A stretch of 64,000 nt of DNA from positions 108,590,176 to 108,654,175 of the forward strand of contig CM060897.1 of the NCBI GenBank assembly GCA_030762935.1. Direction: 5' to 3'. Below are positions 50,601 to 62,759 of this stretch, one piece after another. Every line of letters begins with the position of its first letter. The stretch's first letter is position 1. The notes under the pieces are model-generated. The model saw only the letters and a list, made by a program, of their open reading frames with translations, was not told where the DNA came from and made no database searches. The position numbers and the translations under genes are program-made. This stretch comes from Hymenopus coronatus. Taxonomy: Eukaryota > Arthropoda > Insecta > Mantodea > Hymenopodidae.

Positions 50601-53600
50601 TATTTATTATCCTAATAACAAATTGAACTTAATAAAATAAAAAATCTGCTCATTTATTGCTTTTAAGGCGGAAGAAAGTTCACCGGGTCAGCTAGTCTTC
50701 TTTATAATAATCAGCATAATCTCAAGCAGAAATTGTCTTAATTACTTGCGTCCTTGTAATTAGAAGGGAAATAAGGGAATACACTAGTCTAAAATGATAA
50801 TCAAATCTTTTAAAAGCTGGTTGCCATGTGGTTGAAATCCATTTGTATGCAGGGCCAGGAGTTAACAAAGGGCCATTTTTGAAAAAATCAAATTTTTCGA
50901 AATTTTTTTTCGTGTAAAGGGTAGTTTGTTGTGGGGGGATTTTTCTCAAAATCTTTGTCACATCCCTGGAAGATACTGAACCTAAATACCAAGTTTGGTA
51001 TTTTACCGACTTTTCGTTTTTGAGTTATTGTGTTCACACACCTACGGACACACACACACACATACATGCACACCTTTTTCTAAAAATGTTTTTTTTTTGG
51101 ATTCAGGGGGTCTCAAAACATATATCTCCTTGAAATCTCAGTATTGAATTTTTAGATACAATACAATACCTTCTCAATATTCTATGTACATAGTATGTGT
51201 ACAGAAGGTAATAAATCCAAAACCTAAATACAATTTAATTTTTAAAATCGTGCAGTAAATTAAATCTAATGTAATAACTGTGTCTTATTTTTCAGAGCTG
51301 TAAATGCAGTTACTCCAAAGTCCTCTCCAGTTCCAACACCACGTCATCGAAAAGGTGAAATAGAGGTCATAATTCCCCCCAATCTTCATGACCCGCTTAA
51401 TCTCATTTCATGTGAAGATGATGCTGAGTATGAACAAAAGCTTGTTTCACCCTCAAAAAGAGGACGGAAATCCAGAAACAGGAAGAAGAAGCGTAACTCT
51501 TCCTCTGGTGGTTCAATCAAAGAAGAAGGGGTAGAAAATTCAACAGCACCAACGGCTGATGATAGTATTACATCAACGGAAGAAGAGAAGAATCAGTCAA
51601 CAGAAAGTGTAGATGTACCAGAGACAGCACAAGAAAATGCTGCTAAACGTGTGTTAGCTTTGGATTTAAATTCAAAAGAGAAGGACAAGAAAAATCGAAA
51701 AGAGGACGGTAATAACATAAGTGGCAGTGGTGGAGCTGGTGGTGTTAACAAAGAAAAAACTGAAAAGAAAAGAAAAACTGAAATGAAAGACAAAATTGTG
51801 AGTCCGGTGGTACCACAGCCTGGTGCGTGGAAAAGACCTCCATTGTATGGGCACAGAGGGGATGGTCTGCAAGGAGATGGCAGAAGATTCAGGCCTGGCA
51901 ACAGACGTAAGAACAGAGGGAAACAGCCACCTCCTATACCAACTTTCAAGGAGAAAAATGCATATTTTCAATATGGAAACTATTTAAGGTCAGTTGGTTA
52001 GAAATAAAGTATTATAGAGCAGAAGAATACATTACCCTATTTTATTTTTAGGCAAAGGGGTATATTTTAAATGTCATCCCTTATCCTGCAGTTTATTTAA
52101 CTCTTAAATCCTTTAAATGCATGTAATTTAAATGAGATATTTTAATCAAATATTATTTTACACTGCAAAAGGATTAGTTATGTTGGACATACAAGGTTTG
52201 TCCAATGAGTATCAGTACTGAAGTCATAAAAATAAACTGATTGAAGATTATATTTACAGTGAAATTATATTCTTCAAAATATGACAATCTTGCATCAATG
52301 CACTGCTATTGTCACTTTTTTTGTTTTCGTATGCCTCCTGGAAGTCTGCAACTGCAAGAATATTCAGGCACTTTGTCGAAGCTGCTTGGAGCACTTGAAA
52401 TAATCTCCTTTCAGGTTCCTTCTGATCTAAGGGTACAAAAGAAGCTGGCAGAGCCATATATGGACTGTAGGGTGATTGGAGCAGCATTGTCACTTAATGT
52501 GTGTCAGAGTTCCTCTTACAATTAGTGGCATGTGAGAGGCTCATTATTGTGATGGAGGATCCCGGTATCATGACCTCTCTGTTGAAATGACTGATTCTAA
52601 GCCACATTTTCATTGTCTTATGTCAATGTCAGATGCCCACCCCATTGTTTGTCTTCGACCTCTTCCCAACCAATTTTTAATTTTCTATGCCGGACAAAAA
52701 CACATGTTTTGAACTTAATGTAATCCTTGTAAGCCTCATGAATCTAATGAAGTCTCTACAGTAGAATTGCTAAGTTTCATGCAAAATTTAATGACACAAT
52801 GTTGGTACATCTTGACTCTCAACACAAATACTAAATATATTCAGTTTAGGCATAATCTACACACTCCAAAGGTTCAGAGGCAGCTGAATTGGTGTCCTAG
52901 CTCTCCATACTCCCCACATTTGATCCAGCCCAAAGCGACCTCCCTCCACCTCTTCATATTGTTCAGAAAACATCAGTCCTGGTGCTTATTGGACAAACCT
53001 TGTATCAATTTTATACTCAAAATGCTGGTGAATGGGACTATTACAAGCTCAATATCTTGGTTTTGTCCATGCATGTGTGCTACTATTGTGTTCATTAACT
53101 AAATAATCAGGGAGAAGCCTTTCCTCACCTGCCTCTTCAAGTTTAGTGCACATGGACCTTAGACAATGAGACAGTGAGAATGTAAACAAAGAAACCTCTT
53201 GAGCACTCAGCCGAATGACGTTCAGTCACATATAAAGAATATGTTAAGTTGTTGATGATCATCTCTATAATGTATGCATAGCTTTATAACCAGAATCTTG
53301 AACTTGTGACAGACTTATTTATTTCAATACCACAACTAACACAGAATTACATTCATACTGGCAAACAATGCACTGTATTGTACAATGCATCCTGGGATGG
53401 CTGTGACAGCATGACTTGACCTTGTCCTCTTGTCCGTACGCTTACAACTTGCAGCACTCTAGTGGGACTGGAAAGGTCAGAAAATGGTCATCATTCAGTG
53501 CCTCTGTTTGGTATTGTCATGTCATGGTGGCAATGTTTGCACTCTGATGAGAGCAAGCTCCCCAGGTCTGCTATACAAAGGCAAGTGTCCTGTAAAGAGA

Positions 53601-56600
53601 ACTTTACCCCGCTTAATTTTAGCAGTTCTCTCAACCTGCTTTTGTTCAGTCTTTGTAAAGGACTATGAGCGCTTGCGCATTTCTCTTGTTCTTTGCAGAA
53701 CCAGCCCCTGATAGCCAGCTTAATTGGATCTAATGACAGCCCAGCTAAACTGAATTGTTGGCAGCTAATGCTGTGAGGGATTCTTGGCATTCTAAGATCA
53801 GCTTGAGCTTAACCAAGTTTTCATTGAGGGCTTTCAGTCCTGCCTTACTCTCTGAGAGTATAAGAATATATCCATTACTGTAGCATTTTCTTACACTCTC
53901 TCGATTACTAGTTAAGGTATCAAATATGTTTGGCTGAAAACTAAGCTAAATAGTGGCTTGCTACCATTGCCATAGAGTCCAGCCCGTGGTGCTGCTTATA
54001 TTTATAGCTCACAAGCCTCAAGCTGGCATTTTTTCTACTGTCTTCTAACACGGTGAGGAAAACCTCGTGGTTTTCTTTCGTTTAGAAAGTTAATCCATTT
54101 TAAAAGATTTATATTCCCTAATTACCTGATGTGGTGTGAGGTTAAGGAATCAGTGGTGTTGCAACCCTTGTAAGTGAAGTTTACTACACATTGACAGGCA
54201 TTAAGATAGATGAAGGATATCCAATACTGGTGTTTCTGCCCTACTTGGTTTGTCACTGCAAAGAAAGAAAAAAAGTTTTGGAGAGTATTTCCTTTTTTTT
54301 TTCTAATAAGCAAGGATCAACTTGCAGCTTTATATTATAACAACTAATTGTAATCATATATTAAATATTTCAGAAGTGATTATAAATTAAATTTTTAAGA
54401 ATACATAAATAATTTTGGATGGATTGATGACACTAATTTGACTTACTAAGTTTTCATTCAGAACAAATTTCAAAGACTTTCATCTCCATTGTCAGCAGTA
54501 TTTCTACTGACATCTGGATGGAATCATGTACGACCAATCCACCCACAATTATTCAATTCATTACTGTAATTTTTGTGGTAATGAAAACGCTTCATATTTC
54601 AGAGAGCAGAAATGAAATTAAATTTAGTCTTATATGTACTGTGATTGCAAACTTAAGTGAAATATGATAAACTTCTATTAAGGCAATGTATTGCCAAATT
54701 TTGGTAAAAGGTGAACCATTTTTATTTTTTGTTTTTCATAATTTTAATTGTATTTGTAACTGTGCTTTCATGCTTCATAATTGGCTTTTATGTATAACAA
54801 ATTTAAAGCCTTAAGTGGCTATTAATTGATTCTTTATACAGCATTGGATTGAACTTTTATTACCATTTTTCGGTTTCTTTTTCTCAGCATTTTTCAATTT
54901 TCAAAATGCTCATTCGGCCACAATTGGGCTTGTAATTTTCAGGAGAGCTTCAGAAATTACAGATTTAAAAATTGTTGTCACTATTTAAAGAACATTAAAC
55001 ATTTCAGCTGAAAAATGTATTATTTTCCATAACTAAAATTGAAACAGTTGAAACATTTAGTAAGGTGTGAACAAAATGATTTTTTCTCTTAAACTAATAA
55101 AAATTAAAGAATGCTTGCATAACACTAATTTATATTTGTATACTCAACTCATATTATATATTTTGATATAACCATATCAAAAAGGATTAATTATGAATAC
55201 AAAAAATTGTCTTTACAGTGAATTTAATGTGGCTCATTAGAATTTTGTGTGCATTATATGTTTTATGTTCTGAGTGTAGAGTAAAAAAGTAGATCAGAAG
55301 AAAACTGTTTCTTTGATTTTCACTGATTTGTCTTAAAAGACAGTGTATTAGCATGTCAAAAATTTCCTTCAATAAGTCAAAAGACAAAACATATATTATT
55401 TTCATTTTTAACTTCTTTATGGATACCCAAAATGTTAAAGATTATCCTCTAGGAATAGGAATAAACAATTTTTTTTTTTTTTTTTTTTTTTGAGGTGTGA
55501 ATCTGTGACCATATCATTCACATACCATGCCTTGCACTGTTCAGTCATCTGAACAGTGCAAGCATTATCTGATCTCATTAATTGCATAATCTTGTGAGTG
55601 AATTTTTTTTACATTATAAAAATTTAAAATGCATATATCTGCACTCATTTGAAAACCATTAGAATCCAATCATGCCACTACACCAATTGCTTTAGTTGGG
55701 CCCTTGCCATTGTTTATCACGTTTATCATAATTTATTCACAGTTTCTAATGAATGCAGAGTATATATTTTACAGAGATTCGATCCTGCAATTCTTGGTTT
55801 GATAACTTAGCCACTCCTGTTGAGGCTTAGACCAATGGCCATAAATCATGGTGTTGAAGTCAATTAATATTGGTATTGTTATCCATTTAGCAGTTGGTTA
55901 AGTGAATTATTTAAAAGTGCTGCACAGGACATCACATTACTCCCATAATAGTGAAGGAGTAAAGTTTTTTTCAAATATTCCTATTTATATTAAACTAATG
56001 TTATGCTAACTAATAGCATACCTAAGCTTTTCTTCACAGTGAGCCGCCACTAAACGTAGAAAATTGTAGAAAATGAAGGGTTTTGGTTTTATGAATATGA
56101 AATGCAATAATTTCTATAATTTTGAAATCATGTTTGCAATACTTAATTTGCAACTCTAATTACATTATTTTCCCTTTATTCATTTCTGCAGGTATTATGG
56201 TTATAGAAACCCGCAGCATGAAGTTGATCCTCGTTTAAAATGTTTTGCAAACAGAAGAGAGCTGTTCCAAGATAAGGATGTTCTTGACATTGGGTGCAAC
56301 ATTGGACATGTAACATTGTCAGTGGCGCGTGACTTTGGAGCCAGAAGTGTTGTAGGTTTGGACATAGATCGTAAACTGATTGGCATAGCTCGAAAGAACA
56401 TTAAGCATTATGTAAATTGTGCTGATTCACCACCAAATAATGAAGGAGACCGTGATTCAAGATTTTTTCCAATATCTATGCCAATATTGTTTGGCCCTGT
56501 GGATATACCAGGCATCAGTCAAGGTCAGAGCCCATCAGCATCTAAAAAGTTCCCTCACAATGTGAGGTTTGTGCAGGTGAGTACAAAATATATTTGTGTT

Positions 56601-59600
56601 CTTGGAGGGTTAATGTTTTCTCTGAATTTGGAGACTTATATTTTTGCACTCATTAATTATTTTGTAAGGCAGCGCTGTGGGTGAGTGGCTAGACTGCTTG
56701 CCTCCCATGTAGGTGGCCCAGGTTCGATCCCAAGCACCTGCATGTGGGATTTGTGGAGGATGAAATGGCATCTGGATGGGTTTTCTCCAGGTCTTCTGAT
56801 TTCCCCTGCCACTCATTTCACCAATTGCTCCATTATCATCTTTCTGGTCATAAATTTTGTTTTCATTTCATATCATCCACTTCCTCATATTCATGCCTGA
56901 CTATTATTTTTTATTCATATCATTTTGTTATATTTATACCTTCCAGTATACTAATTCTGTACATTCTGTTAATGTACTGTATTGTCTTCCCCTCCTCTCC
57001 TGCCCCAGGCAATTCACACATTCCTTTTCTCTGGCTTTTAGCCCTTTTAAATAAGCCACTCCCATTCTCATCAAAGCTATTCCTTATTTTTCTTCCCTAC
57101 TGCATTAATCTATGTGATTTTATTACCATTCTATCATTATTTTTCTGTAAAATTTGTTAAGAGTTGGAAAGGTAGAATACAAGTGAAAAATTCAACGTCA
57201 AAGCTGGGATTTGAAACCACAGATTTCCCAGTGTTTATTTATTTCTGGTTGTTCTGACCAATCAACTGCCAAGGCAACATGTCCACTTAAAACTAAATTA
57301 CCCAACTGACCTGCATTTTCCCCAGTGAACCACAAGGAACTCTCAATTTTTTTTTTTTAAATTTATGTATTTTTTTTAAATTTTTATTTATTTATTTTTT
57401 ATTTTTCAATCTAACTGTACATTTCTCTTCTCATGTATTAATTCTAACCTTACCATTCATCATTAACTTTAACTAAATATTCTCCAACATGTTGTATTTT
57501 TATATCCTTTAATTCCTAAAATCCCTCTTATATAAATTTTTCCTAGCCATTGTTTTTGCACGTGAAATAGACCTTTAAAACCACTTATCATTGAATGTAT
57601 GATCAAACTTTGTCTTACAAATACACCATTTAAGGAGACCAAGTTTAGATGGAAAGATTTTAAAAATACAAAAAAATAAATGTACCTGGTTATGGTTTCT
57701 TATAAGATACATAAGGCTGGGAAATGTGAAACATAATTTAAAAATTAGTCAAGGCTGTAATTTGGTCTCCATTATAAGCTGGATTATTACCTTGTGAGAT
57801 AGTGTGATGTATGTCTTTATACTTTGAGATAATCATTTGTTACTTTTTTGATACTTTTAAAATTTAAATTTTGCATTACTGAAAATGTTTGCATTTAACT
57901 TTATGTTAGACAAGTAAAGAAAGGAGTTGAGACTTTATGTGTCCCCAAAGACTTGTTGAACTATAGTTCTTGATAGACCTTGACTGCATTCAGAATGAGT
58001 GCAACACTCCTGTGTTTAAATGAAAATATGCAAAACATTGGGGGGAAGAGGTATAGGAATTCATGTAAACTGCAACTGAATGGTGAATGGAGCTGATTTA
58101 GCTGACACACAAAATCACATTTCTGCAATAACCTGGCTTGATGACTCACTCTCAGCCAAGACATGAGGTAATGCAGTGAATGCAAATATTTTCTCCTTAT
58201 CTCCATTGTTAGTATTTATGCAAGTCAAATTTGGATAATGAGCATAGCTTACATATATTTTGTATAACTAATTTCAATAAATATTTGGTTTTACCAATGT
58301 ACACAAGTGATATTGAATAAAACATGAGTGAGGTGTGATACTATTCTGAAGTGCATTGTACTAATAACAACAGAGCAGTGTGTAAAATATGCAGGAAAAC
58401 CGTTTCACATGGTGGTAAGTCACACAATACATTTAAATGTGGAATAAAAACTGGGAAGAGTTACTGCCAGAGATTGTATATTTAAAACTTTTTGGAAATA
58501 ATAAGAAATAATTTCTGAAACAACTAGTAATTACACAGGGAAAGTAAGAGAGAAATGGGGGAGGAAAAATTGTCAAAGAAAGAGACGACCTTAATAATAA
58601 AACTGATGAGATTGTAAGTTAGAAAAGAGATAGAGTAAACTGGTAGGGTATAAAAATGTACAATTAGAGGGAAAGGTACATATACATAAATAACAAGGGT
58701 GTTAGCTGTATATGATACAAATTCAGAAACTCCAGGAAAGTTTACATGTATGAAGTTTGTAACTTGAAAAGATGAAATAAATTATCTGAGTACAAAAATT
58801 TACATTTATACATGTAGTGAACCTCTGTTGAAAAAGCAATATATGTGTTTTAGTTGTTTCCTATTGCTGTCAAAGCATGATGCTGAAATCTGAAAATGAT
58901 GACCAATGCGACAGTCTATCTATATCCCCACTGATAAAAATTTTCATTTGACAGCTAGCATTTAAGTTGGCACACTTTTAAAAAACAGATGAAAAGTTTC
59001 AGAATTCCTAAACCAATCTCAAAACAGCACTCTGGGTGGTCAATCACAAAGCTGAAGTAGATCTGTAATTGGCTCTTTTGCCAGATTTAAACCTACATAC
59101 CTCAGTTTGTGATCTCTATCACCTTTGTCGAGTTGCTCTTTGCAAGCTACATATTGTTTTACTGTTAGAACCAGCTGTAAAATTCAATGCACAGCCGGAA
59201 TTTGAGCATTGCAGAGCAGCTCAATGGTTAGAGCAACTCATGCAGGGCGGGATAGCTCAGTGGGTGCAGCTTTTAACTTCAAAGCTGTGTTTGGAGCTAT
59301 TTAAGCGGAATCCAAAGGACTTTTTGCATTGAGTTGTCACCATCAATGGGACCTGTTTTCATCATCATACTCTGGAAAACAAGCGACAATCAAACCGATG
59401 GGTTGCTTCTGGTGAATCTCGGGCAAAGTTGATCCCATTAGCTGGAAAAGTGATCCAAAAGATGTTACTATTGACTTCTTAGGGAGGTAAAAAAATTATG
59501 GATAATACTATAGTGAGTTACTGGCTCAATTTGACAAGAATTTGAAAGAGGCACAGTACCATCATTTGGTGAGAAGAAAGTGCTTTTCACCATGACAGCA

Positions 59601-62600
59601 CATTTATCTATATTTGTTGCTGCCAAACCATGAATTACTGTTGCAATCCCTCCTCCTCCCAAACATGAAATGTCTTAGAAAACTTTAAATCATATTAGGT
59701 CATCGTCACAACAAAGACATGTTTTGCAGAGCTTGACAATTCTTATTTTTAGAGGGGGTTAAAAAAATACGTTGGGAAAAGTATATAAAACTAGGAGAGA
59801 AATAAATAATTCTGTTTGAAAAACAATGTCATCTTCAGTTCTAAAGCGGGTACCTATTGAACTGCTTTCATATGTGATGTTATGCTTTCAAAAATTGAAA
59901 AAAAAAAAAAATCCCTACCCCTTGTAATAGATTTTTGAGTTGAAGCAACCATTCATTTACCTTATGTTCCTGATTTAGGGAATCCAGTGAACAGGCACTT
60001 TATCAGAGTTGAGAGCTTACATATACCACAACCAGTATTCTGTGAGAGCAGTTGTTAATTCTTCAATTTTGCCAGAGCCCATGCCACACAAGGGCCAATG
60101 GTTGACCAATAGGAGATGCAGGGGATGGATTGCTCCCGGCTTGTGTGGCATGGGCTCTGGCTGCCTGGGTTTTGGTTTAGTTCCATCTAGCAATGGCATT
60201 TAGGCTTTATGTATGTGGGCTATTTCCTCTTTTCTGTTGAAATTGTTTTTATGTTTGCAAAGTTCAATTACCTCGTGTTACAACCGTGCGTGATAATATG
60301 CTGTGCTGGCTAGGACTTCAGTCTCTTCAAACTTAATGTCATGGCCTATTAGGAATGCGTGCTCTGCTACTGCTAATTTTTCAGTATGCCCAAGATAACA
60401 GTTGCTTTTGTGTTCTTTTATACCAGTTTTTATGCTGCGCTTAGTAGTGCCAACATAAACTTGGCCACACCTGCATGGTATATGGTACATCCCTTGTATT
60501 GAAAGCGTATCCTGTCTATCCTTTGCTCATCTTAGTTGTCTTATTTTTCTGGTGGGTTTAAATATTGTGAAAGCCTAAATGTATATGTTTTCATGTTAAC
60601 CGAGGTCTTTAGCAACTGTTTTATAACAGTTTATATTAATTCAAATGCTGATTAGAAACAGTCCAAGCTTGATATATTGCATACATTTTTTTGTGTGTAA
60701 TAAAAGAAAAGTTTTTGCTGATTTTGTTTCTTGGAAAAAGTAATGCCTTGCATTATTGATTATAATTTAGTGTGATTAGATTTTATTTAATAGTGTTCTC
60801 TATGTTTCAGGGAAACTATGTGCTGGATTCTGATTCTCTGCTTGCAACTGAGCAGCCTCAGTTTGATGTGATTCTGTGTTTGAGCATTACAAAATGGTTT
60901 CACCTGAACTGGGGAGATGCTGGTTTGAAACAGGCCTTCAAACGCATGTACCTACAACTGAGACCAGGTGGCCATTTGATTCTTGAAGCCCAAGCTTGGG
61001 AATCATATAAAAGAAAGAAGAATTTAACTGTAAGTGTAATATAATTATAGGAAATAAAATATGGAAATTTGAATGGTAGCACCAGACCGTAAATTCAATG
61101 CCATAGGTGGGATTTGAACCATGGTTCTTAAATTTCCATCTGATTGCTCTAACCAACTGAATTACCATAACATGCTGGCACAAAATTAAATTCCCCAGCT
61201 GCATTGCATTTTTCCAGATAAACTACATGGACATTTCTATTCATATTCAGATAATATGCCCTATTGTAACTTACAATGATGTAAGTACTGTGTAGGTCCC
61301 TGACCTCATTATTAATAACTTATTTGATTTGTATTCCATTGCAGCACAAAAATTGCAAGGTTTCCATGGGGAATTAAAATGAATTTAAGTACACATGACC
61401 TGTGAATCCAAAAAAGATAATTTTAAAATGGTTCTTATGTGTGTGCACCTAACTTAATGAAAAGTCTAACTTTGTATTTAAGTTCAGTATCTTCCAAGGT
61501 TGTGACATGAACATTTTCAGGAAAATTTCCCAACTAAAACTATCCTTTACGTGGAATATTTTACCAAATTTTTTATTTTCTCAAAAATGACTGGAACAAT
61601 TTTGATCAAAATTCAATATAATATATTTACACTGCAAATAAACTGAATATTTTGAATTTTCTGGGAATAGCCTCTGAAGCCCTCTTCATTCTGGATGATT
61701 ATTTGCATAACTGGTAAACTGTAGGAGGGAGATAAAATTTTAAAAAATGGATCTCATTAAAACACACAATTTATTTTTTTATTTTTTTTTTATTTTTTTT
61801 GGTAGTAGTTTAAACTTTTCAGTACTTATATTTTTCATAAATAAGAACTTTTTAACTCCTGGTCCATGCAGTAGGATTGGAATTTCAATGCTATAGCTAA
61901 TAATAATGATAACTCCATGGTACAACAGCTCAGAAGGAACCTTGACCTACCGCCTAGCCACATCTCGCTCCATGAAGGCATCATAGGTGGGGTGCAGTAT
62001 TGGAGGGTGCAGCGCCTGGAGCCCACCCCCGGCTGGTTGATGCGGTCCTCATGACCTGGACTCGGCTATAGCCACTAGCTGTTAAAAGATGTGATGATCA
62101 CTTTAGCATAATAAATTCCCTTATTCCTCTCTATCCTATAAAAAAAAATGCAATTAAATCATATTATTTATCGTGATTAGCATGAAGTAGATAGAAGAAT
62201 AAACTTTTGCTAAGAATAGTATGCTGCAGAATAGGTAGAAAATATCATGTGAATGTAACACTTCAGATCTTTAAAGTTGCATTGTATAGGACATTTTTAA
62301 TATTGTTGAATGTGATATAAAAATTAACAATAATAAAATAATAATAATAATCATTAATAGTAGTATAGTAATAAAAGCTAAAATAGTAATAGCTAAAAAG
62401 CTGGAACTGTGTAGTTTGCCTTTATGTTTGTATCAAATAGCTGGTAGAAATAAAAAATTGAAATGAAAGCTAAAGGCAGCTTTATTTTTCACATGTCTCC
62501 CCTTAATCCAGACCATGTGTTATTAAAAATGTGGTGGGCTTTGTTAGCATTCTATAGTATGGAATAAATTAAATATGATTTTAATATTAAATAATCATTT

Positions 62601-62724
62601 ATACATAATATTTTAAATGTTGCACATATTAATCATTTTTAGTAAAATTGCATTTTGCTGCTTCTATTATAGTTATTATTATTGTTATTATTTATTATTA
62701 TATTATTACTACTACTACTACTAC

Positions 62725-62759
<35 letters not shown>

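Larger units (their letters stand above)
59990..60540 (-). mobile_element. Penelope-like retroelement 3' fragment
   Basis: On the minus strand a GIY-YIG-type endonuclease domain is followed, in the same frame, by a short C-terminal tail ([20 protein letters not shown], then [15 protein letters not shown]) and a 22-bp inverted repeat. The reverse transcriptase is absent. Penelope-like elements are the only common eukaryotic retroelements with a C-terminal GIY-YIG nuclease. Confidence 0.8.

Noticed and set aside
51593..51971. Minus-strand open frames of about 100-118 codons
   Set aside because: They are antisense shadows of coding exon 2 of the capping-enzyme gene.
52860..52990. Plus-strand peptide [12 protein letters not shown] resembling a second mariner C-terminus in inverted orientation
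   Set aside because: The rest of the frame does not fit mariner, and the N-terminal transposase region of the same element reads on the minus strand through the adjacent sequence; the similarity is too short to claim an inverted duplication.
56744..57160. 138-codon open frame with hydrophobic segments, possible membrane protein
   Set aside because: It begins inside a SINE and runs through pyrimidine-rich DNA, which reads as Phe/Leu/Ser in any frame. It has no start context or family features and lies in an intron of the capping-enzyme gene.
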